Shown one piece after another: positions 58,155 to 64,000 of a stretch of 64,000 nucleotides of DNA. The DNA comes from Epichloe hybrida (taxonomy: Eukaryota; Ascomycota; Sordariomycetes; Hypocreales; Clavicipitaceae), in the NCBI GenBank assembly GCA_019022495.1, contig JAFEKR010000003.1, forward strand, positions 248,001-312,000, read 5' to 3'. The translations under genes and the position numbers were made by a program. The stretch's first letter is position 1, and every line of letters begins with the position of its first letter. The notes below the pieces were generated by a model, which saw only the letters and a list, made by a program, of their open reading frames with translations, did no database searches and was not told the origin of the DNA.

Positions 58155-60605
58155 ATGTTCCGGAACGCTCTCCGACAGTCCACGCGTGCCGTGGGCGCCG
58201 TCTCTGTTGTCGGTAGAGTCGCAGTGGTGAGTCGTCCTTCTCTGACCCGATCCGACCGCCAATACCATCGAAAACCGCCCGCATCCATCGAGAAAAAAAT
58301 CACCAGGAGTTCAATTGGGCAGTTGGCTGAATTCTGCCGGCATGATTGGGTCTTGCCACGCATTGGCGGCGATGTTGGGTCGTTTTGAGCTATTTGCTCT
58401 CGGGCTTCGGCTAACTGATATTATCCTCACCCATAGGCCCGAAATGCCACACCTGTTGCCGTCAACGGCCTCCAGGCTCGATCCTATGCCGACAAAGCCT
58501 CACCAACTGAGGTCTCTTCGATCCTCGAGCAGCGCATCCGTGGCGTCCAGGAGGAGTCTGGCCTTGCGGAGACCGGTCGTGTCCTTTCCGTCGGGTATGT
58601 GGAGCTTCAAGCTACAAAACAGTCATTTCCGGAGCATCGGATATATCATCATGTCGCAAGGATGGGACAATAATCCTGACAGTAGCGTACTGTCGTACTG
58701 GGCCTGCATGGAAGTGCTAACGGGAGACTTTTAGTGACGGTATCGCCCGTGTTCACGGTCTCGCCAATGTTCAGTCCGAAGAGCTGGTCGAGTATGTCCT
58801 CTACCCCTAACTGGCCAATTCCTGGTCAGATGTGTTTGCCTCAACTCGCCCCTAACATGGATGATTCAGGTTCGCCTCTGGCGTCAAGGGCATGTGCATG
58901 AACTTGGAAGCCGGTCAGGTCGGTGTAGTGCTGTTTGGTTCCGATCGTCTAGTCAAGGAGGGTGAAACTGTCAAGCGTACTGGTGCTATTGTAAGTTGAA
59001 CCAGATCATGAGACCCTCTCAAGACAATATATGAAGCGAATAATGACTGATTCCGAACGTCAGGTCGACGTTCCTGTCGGCCCCGAGCTGCTTGGCCGTG
59101 TTATTGACGCTCTTGGTAACCCCATTGACGGCAAGGGCCCCATCAACACCAAGGAGCGTCGTCGTGCTCAGCTCAAGGCTCCTGGTATCTTGCCCCGCAA
59201 GTCTGTCAACGAACCCGTGCAGACTGGGTTCAAGTCCGTCGACGCCATGGTTCCCATTGGCCGTGGCCAGCGTGAACTGATCATCGGCGATCGTCAAACT
59301 GGCAAGACTGCCGTTTGTCTTGACACGATTCTCAACCAGAAGCGATGGAACAACGGCAACGACGAGTCCAAGAAGCTGTACTGTGTCTACGTTGCTATTG
59401 GTCAGAAGCGTTCTACCGTTGCCCAGCTCGTCAAGACTCTTGAGGAAAACGACGCCATGAAGTACTCCATCATCGTTGCCGCCACTGCCTCCGAGGCCGC
59501 TCCTCTCCAGTATCTCGCCCCATTCACCGGTGAGTATCTGTCGCCTTTCCTTTTCATTCAGTAGCTCCTGCACTTGTCCCCCTTTGATGTCACGATGTGG
59601 CTAGTCCAGCGGACGCCCCTATCCCGGGATAGCTCCGAGGAGACATGAGTGCCAAACTCGCGATATCGATTTGCAATTCGTCACGGCTCTGGCCATTTGT
59701 TTCAACACATCCCGCATATATTCGTACTTACCATTCGTTTTTACAACAACAGGCGCGGCTGCCGGAGAATGGTTTCGTGACAATGGCCGCCACTCCCTGA
59801 TCGTCTTCGACGATCTGTCGAAGCAGGCCGTCGCTTACCGTCAGATGTCTTTGCTGCTTCGTCGTCCCCCTGGTCGTGAGGCCTACCCTGGTGACGTTTT
59901 CTACCTGCACTCTCGTCTGCTCGAGCGTGCTGCCAAGCTTAACAAGGACCACGGCGCTGGTTCCATGACCGCCCTGCCCATCATCGAGACCCAGGGTGGT
60001 GACGTCTCTGCCTATATTCCTACCAACGTCATCTCCATTACCGACGGTCAGATTTTCTTGGAATCCGAACTTTTCTTCAAGGGTATCCGTCCTGCCATCA
60101 ACGTCGGTCTTTCCGTCTCTCGTGTCGGTTCCGCTGCCCAGCTCAAGGCTATGAAGCAGGTCGCTGGTTCCTTGAAGCTTTTCTTGGCCCAGTACCGTGA
60201 GGTTGCTGCTTTCGCCCAGTTCGGTTCCGATTTGGATGCCTCCACCAAGCAGACTCTCGCCCGTGGTGAGCGTGTAAGTTGACTCTCGAGACCTATCCTA
60301 TGCATGATACTAATCAAGATGACTAATCCAACCCTTCTTAGTTGACCGAGCTCCTCAAGCAGAAGCAATACTCTCCCATGGCTGTCAACGAGATGGTTCC
60401 CCTAATCTTCGCTGGTGTCAACGGTTATCTTGACAAGGTCCCTGTCGACAAGGTTCTCCAGTGGGAGTCTGACTACCTCGCTCACCTCAGGTCAAACGAG
60501 TCCGAGTTGCTGGCCACTATTGAGAAGGAGGGTGCTATTAGCAAGGAGACGGAGACCAAGTTGAAGGATGTTACTCAGTCCTTCATCCAGAGCTTCCTCG
60601 GCTAA
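58155..60605 (+). CDS. atp1: Mitochondrial F1-ATP synthase subunit alpha (552 aa)
   Basis: Seven exons: 58155-58226, 58437-58594, 58735-58791, 58870-58990, 59064-59529, 59753-60273, 60342-60605 (1659 nt). The first 24 residues [20 protein letters not shown] form an Arg-rich amphipathic mitochondrial presequence encoded by its own exon. The mature part has [40 protein letters not shown], the P-loop GDRQTGKT (about 211-218) and the alpha signature [17 protein letters not shown]. The subunit forms the alpha3beta3 head with beta; alpha sites bind nucleotide without catalysis. Introns of 210, 140 and 223 bp are the longest in this gene. The end SFIQSFLG is typical of the family. Codon use is strongly C-biased in the late exons, as expected of high expression. 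Confidence 0.98.
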
Positions 60606-61303
60606 GCATTTAATTTGTTATCTCGTCAAGCGACATACACAGAGATGCTGTTGCCGTCGGGGTGGTTGTTGTCTATACCGAATTTTATAGTTGTTATTCC
60701 TCTCTAGATGTGTGAGGGAAAAAGCCTAGGTAGGGGGTGTATTTGATGGAGTGATGGGTGACACAGGGAGATTCGCCGATCGTACCACATGTAAAAATAG
60801 AGCTAATTACTCAATGAACGCCCTCATTCCTTTTGTTCTTGATTACTTTAAACTTTCCAACCTTCTTTACACGGGCGTGCGAGCGACAGGTGCAAATGTA
60901 TGAATGAATGAACTCTTAAGAAGGTCTGGTTCTATATAATTCTGCACATGAATAAAGCGTACTTTCAAGCAAGTCCGATGTTGGCCAAGGCGAGACTTTT
61001 GCCCCCAGCATCAAGGCTGTTGATGCCGCAGCGAAAAGGGCTCGTATGGCGCCTGGAAAACTGGAATCGCCTGAGTCAGATGCGGAGGGGGGTCGGAGCA
61101 AGGAACGAAAAGGCAAGTGCTGCTCGGCTGCTTTCGAGCTTGGGATGCGGGGGGCGGGCGGGTACTTGGAACGTTGCTGTGACATCATGGGCAGGTGGTG
61201 GGTGACAAAGGCGAAGGTTCTTCTTCAACCGACACCGCAGTTCGTCAGGATTACTCTCCCATTCGGTTGATTGGCCAAGTGGAAAGCATCGGGCAATCTT
61301 GTC
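60606..61303. other. Intergenic region between ATP synthase alpha and NNRD genes
   Basis: Includes the atp1 3' untranslated region and the promoter of the next gene. Open frames on both strands (60916-61270) show no conserved features. Confidence 0.5.
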
Positions 61304-62643
61304 ATGGCCACCGAATATCAGGGACCGGTCATGTCTGTGGCAACGAGAGCAATACTGGGCAAGGTGAGGCAGATGATCCCGCCCATGCTGGACAAATTTC
61401 ACAAGGGTATGTATATGCCCCCCCAACCTGACGACTTGACGACTTGAGGCAATGACGGGGGAAAAAAAAAAGTCACACGTTCTCTCGTCTGCAAAAGGCT
61501 AACGAACGAGCGCGCAGGGCAACTGGGACGAGTGGCAGTCATAGGCGGCAGCCAGGACTACACTGGCGCGCCGTACTTTTCTGCCATGGCAAGTGCCAGG
61601 CTAGGATGTGACATGGTAAGATGACGAAGAACAACGGGGAGTGGGTTTTTCGGTCCCGGAAAAGCAGCAGATAAGCTCACATGAACTTGCTAGTCGCACG
61701 TCATTTGCACTCCAGCCGCGGCAGCCGTCATAAAGACATACTCTCCTAACCTCATGGTCCACCCGCTGATGCGACAGTCGCCGTCGGGCGACGAGAAAGG
61801 CCCCAACGCCGACGACGTGGCGGCGGGCATCGTGGAAATGCTTCCTCGTCTTCACGTCCTCGTGGTCGGACCGGGCTTGGGGCGCGATCCGCTCATGCAA
61901 GAGACGGTCTCGCGAGTGATTCGGGCAGCAAGAGAAAGGAAGATGCCCATCGTGTTGGACGCTGATGCTCTGCAGGTCGTTCAAAAGGACCCCGATTCGG
62001 TCAGGGGGTACAAGGAGGCCGTTTTGACTCCCAACGTGGTGGAATTCGGTAGGATCTGGGACGCACTTGGCCTGGAAGACTCGGGAAAGAACAAGAACGA
62101 GACGGATCGAGTCGAGATTCTGGCAAGAGCCTTGGGTGGTGTGACGGTAGTCCAGAAGGGGCCCAAGGACTTTGTCAGTAACGGAGAGACGACTTTGGTC
62201 AGCGATCTCGAGGGGGGCAAGAAACGGAGTGGTGGGCAGGGAGACACGTTGACGGGCTCGATAGCTACGTTTCTGGCATGGAGGAAGGCGTATCTGGACA
62301 AATTGTGGCATGTTGGCGGGCAGACCTTGGACGAGTATGAGCTTATTCGGCTGGCTGCTTTTGGAGGAAGTGCCATTACGCGGGTAAGTCGTCGAGAGAG
62401 ACTTCCTATCCTCTTCTACAGACAGCCCCAACACCAAAGAGCTCCCAGTAAGCTTAAAGACGCATTTTTTCCCCAATATTGGAGATTTCTTCCGACAAGA
62501 ATTGAGCAAGGACTTACATGACGGGATAGGAGTGTTCCCGACTCGCGTTCCTCAAAAAAGGTCGAAGCCTTCAAGCAAGCGATCTAACCGATGAGGTTCA
62601 CGGTGCCTTTGTGGGTCTGTTTGGCCAAGTTGATGCCGAATGA
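61304..62643 (+). CDS. ATP-dependent (S)-NAD(P)H-hydrate dehydratase (334 aa)
   Basis: Exons 61304-61406, 61518-61615, 61694-62383 and 62530-62643 (1005 nt). The enzyme uses ATP to dehydrate damaged NADHX/NADPHX back to NAD(P)H and belongs to the YjeF-C/ribokinase-like family. Visible motifs: [20 protein letters not shown] near residue 36, VVGPGLGRD (about 125-132), [19 protein letters not shown], and the ATP/catalytic loop GGQGDTLTG (247-255, catalytic Asp near 251). The end [20 protein letters not shown] is family-typical and required the 146-bp last intron. The protein lacks the epimerase (YjeF-N) half, as in other eukaryotes, where it is a separate gene. No targeting peptide is obvious, so a cytosolic form is likely. 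Confidence 0.95.
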
Positions 62644-64000
62644 AGCAAGTCGAGTTTAAAAGAATGAGGAGGTGGCTTGTGAGGCTCCCTGGGAGGCATT
62701 GCAATTCATGGTAGAGTGTATGCTGATGTGAAGGTGCTTCTGAATGAGCTGATGTTGTGGAAAATGGAAATTGACATATGTTCCAAAACATTGAGTCAAG
62801 ATGGCCAATTTATCGATCAAGTGAATATGAGGTTTGGCTGGTGGGAGTGAAATCTATTAGTAAATGCCAAGAGATGAAAAAGGATAGCAGAAGATGAGAG
62901 CACGAGGTGAAACACAGAAGGACGAGCAAGGTGTGAATATGAAGGTGTCAGGTTCACTGCTGTCAACTTTTCATTCCGTCCTTTAGAATTGGTAAAAACA
63001 AAAAATAGTTGGTACCTGTCACTGATAGAAATAATCTATGTATATGTGTATATGTGAACATTGGTGTATATTTACATGTATGTTTCTATATTTAATGACG
63101 TCAAGGACGCCGCCTTTGCACGCACGACATGGGCAGAGGTGTCACGAGCACAAGGTTTCTAGGATGGATATCTTGAAGTACATTGTTAAAAGAAAAGGGA
63201 GTGATGCTGTGGATAAGTAGGAGGGTTTGTTACAGTCATGGGATTCACAGAGTGAAAACAAGGGGGATTATTTCACCACATGGGCGATTCTTCATCATGT
63301 GTCCTCGTATGCAGGGCAGGCATGCTTTGGGGGTCTAAATGACCATCGAACGTGGAGGACTTCTCCAAACGTTTGACAAAGAAAAAAGTGAGGTTCATGA
63401 GCAACATACGGGGCCACTAAATCGTTTCAAGTCGGCGCATCTCAGCGGTACACAAATCTGCAAAGCTCTTGTTCCAAGGGATCAATTCGAGCAGGGACGG
63501 GGATCCCACCATCGAGTTGCTACAGTGTATAACTAACTCATGATCCGAGTACCACACGCAGGTATTGAATAGCACCTGAGATGACAAGGACATTGCGACA
63601 GGGGTTTCTCGCGAAGCCCGTGGTTCGTAAAAGTCTTTGTATGAGAAAACGTCGCGGGCCTATAGGCGGGTTGAGTCCGGCTCGTGTAACTCACCTGCTA
63701 CGGCGGTTCGAGCGAAGAATCCTGGCCATGTGTACGACGGGAAGTGAGTGGTGTAGAGAGACGGGGTTCGTGAGAAGGTGAATTGGTTGCTTTCAGGCGT
63801 CGTCGAAGAGAGGAGGAGCCTCTTTATCGCCGAAACAGTCCGTCAAATGTCCCCATCGGAACTTGCTCGGGATAAACCCCTTTGCCGCTCGCAGGGAGAG
63901 ATGGAGTTTCCATCGAGAAGCCATCATCAATCACCTCGCTTCGCATCCAGACAGTGAGCACATTCACACCGATAGAACGTCGTCACAACCGACGCCGGTC
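62644..64000. other. No gene recognised at the right end
   Basis: About 1.36 kb with only short frames. On the minus strand an exon-like start (MARILRSNRRS, from about 63731) followed by a GTGAGT donor is seen near 63697, but no continuation was found. The region may hold the 5' or 3' part of a gene beyond the window edge. Confidence 0.4.

Noticed and set aside
57770..58216. 148-codon plus-strand frame
   Set aside because: Runs across the start of the ATP synthase alpha gene in another frame and lacks conserved features.
61601..62509. 302-codon minus-strand frame
   Set aside because: Antisense of the NAD(P)H-hydrate dehydratase gene, whose sense frame carries all family motifs.
63540..63800. 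Possible gene start on the minus strand (MARILRSNRRS then GTGAGT)
   Set aside because: No downstream exon with conserved sequence was found, and a short ATG plus donor occurs often by chance.
1..64000. CRISPR arrays, tRNA or rRNA genes, biosynthetic gene cluster, Starship-type giant element
   Set aside because: No regular spaced repeats, no cloverleaf that I could complete, no core cluster enzymes and no tyrosine recombinase captain were seen. I cannot exclude a decayed captain in the AT-rich block.

Overview
The window is nuclear DNA of a filamentous ascomycete. The evidence is short introns of about 43-80 bp with GTRNGT donors, CTRAC/CTGAC branch points and YAG acceptors, intron-split housekeeping genes, and a large block of retrotransposons ruined by C-to-T and G-to-A changes of the repeat-induced point mutation (RIP) type. 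A Sordariomycete, possibly hypocrealean, is my best guess from protein style and the recurrent intergenic motif TACTCCGTA; this is inference only.

Region 1 (1 to about 38.76 kb) is AT-rich, poor in CpA/TpG and lacks any credible intact gene. It is a nest of LTR retrotransposons and a hAT-type DNA element. The host-level insertion is a Ty1/copia element (family 1) whose 5-bp duplication GAGAC lies at 2631-2635 and 37738-37742. Its 5' LTR was hit by a family-2 copia element (II-A, from 2934). II-A was then interrupted by a Ty3/gypsy element on the minus strand (4884-11484, duplication GTAAT) and by a non-autonomous hAT element (13869-28955, 8-bp duplication GTAATAGC). The hAT element carries a nearly complete family-2 copia copy (II-B, 14232-21017) and a family-3 copia copy (IV, 22117-28491, duplication GTAAT). 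A second, truncated hAT copy (30543-30934) interrupts II-A again and runs straight into a family-1 copia element (30935-37737) with mismatched flanks. Terminal and flank sequences fit a history in which two family-1 copies recombined, deleting the 3' end of II-A. A further partial family-1 copy in inverted orientation fills 1-1634.

Region 2 (about 38.76 to 64 kb) has balanced base composition and ordinary gene spacing. In order it holds: an SR-like proline-rich hypothetical gene (+); an eight-exon gene for a 1185-residue CorA-type transporter-like protein (-); a BTB/POZ protein gene with a probable GC-AG intron (-); a thioredoxin-PITH protein (+); a Clr5-domain protein (+); a J-domain protein (+); the spliceosomal core protein SmB (-); ribosomal protein uL5/Rpl11 (+), divergent from SmB; a predicted N-myristoylated tubby/LURP-like hypothetical protein (+); mitochondrial ATP synthase alpha, seven exons (+); and ATP-dependent NAD(P)H-hydrate dehydratase (+). 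Exon models were built by hand; for the eight multi-exon models other than the short first gene, homologous motifs run in frame across the junctions, and coding lengths of all models sum to multiples of three.

The genes are mostly independent housekeeping functions (translation, splicing, respiration, redox and cofactor repair) with no sign of a cluster. I found no convincing new enzymatic or defence system. The most unusual content is the layered transposon structure and its recombination scar, and the hAT element with pentanucleotide arrays near its ends.
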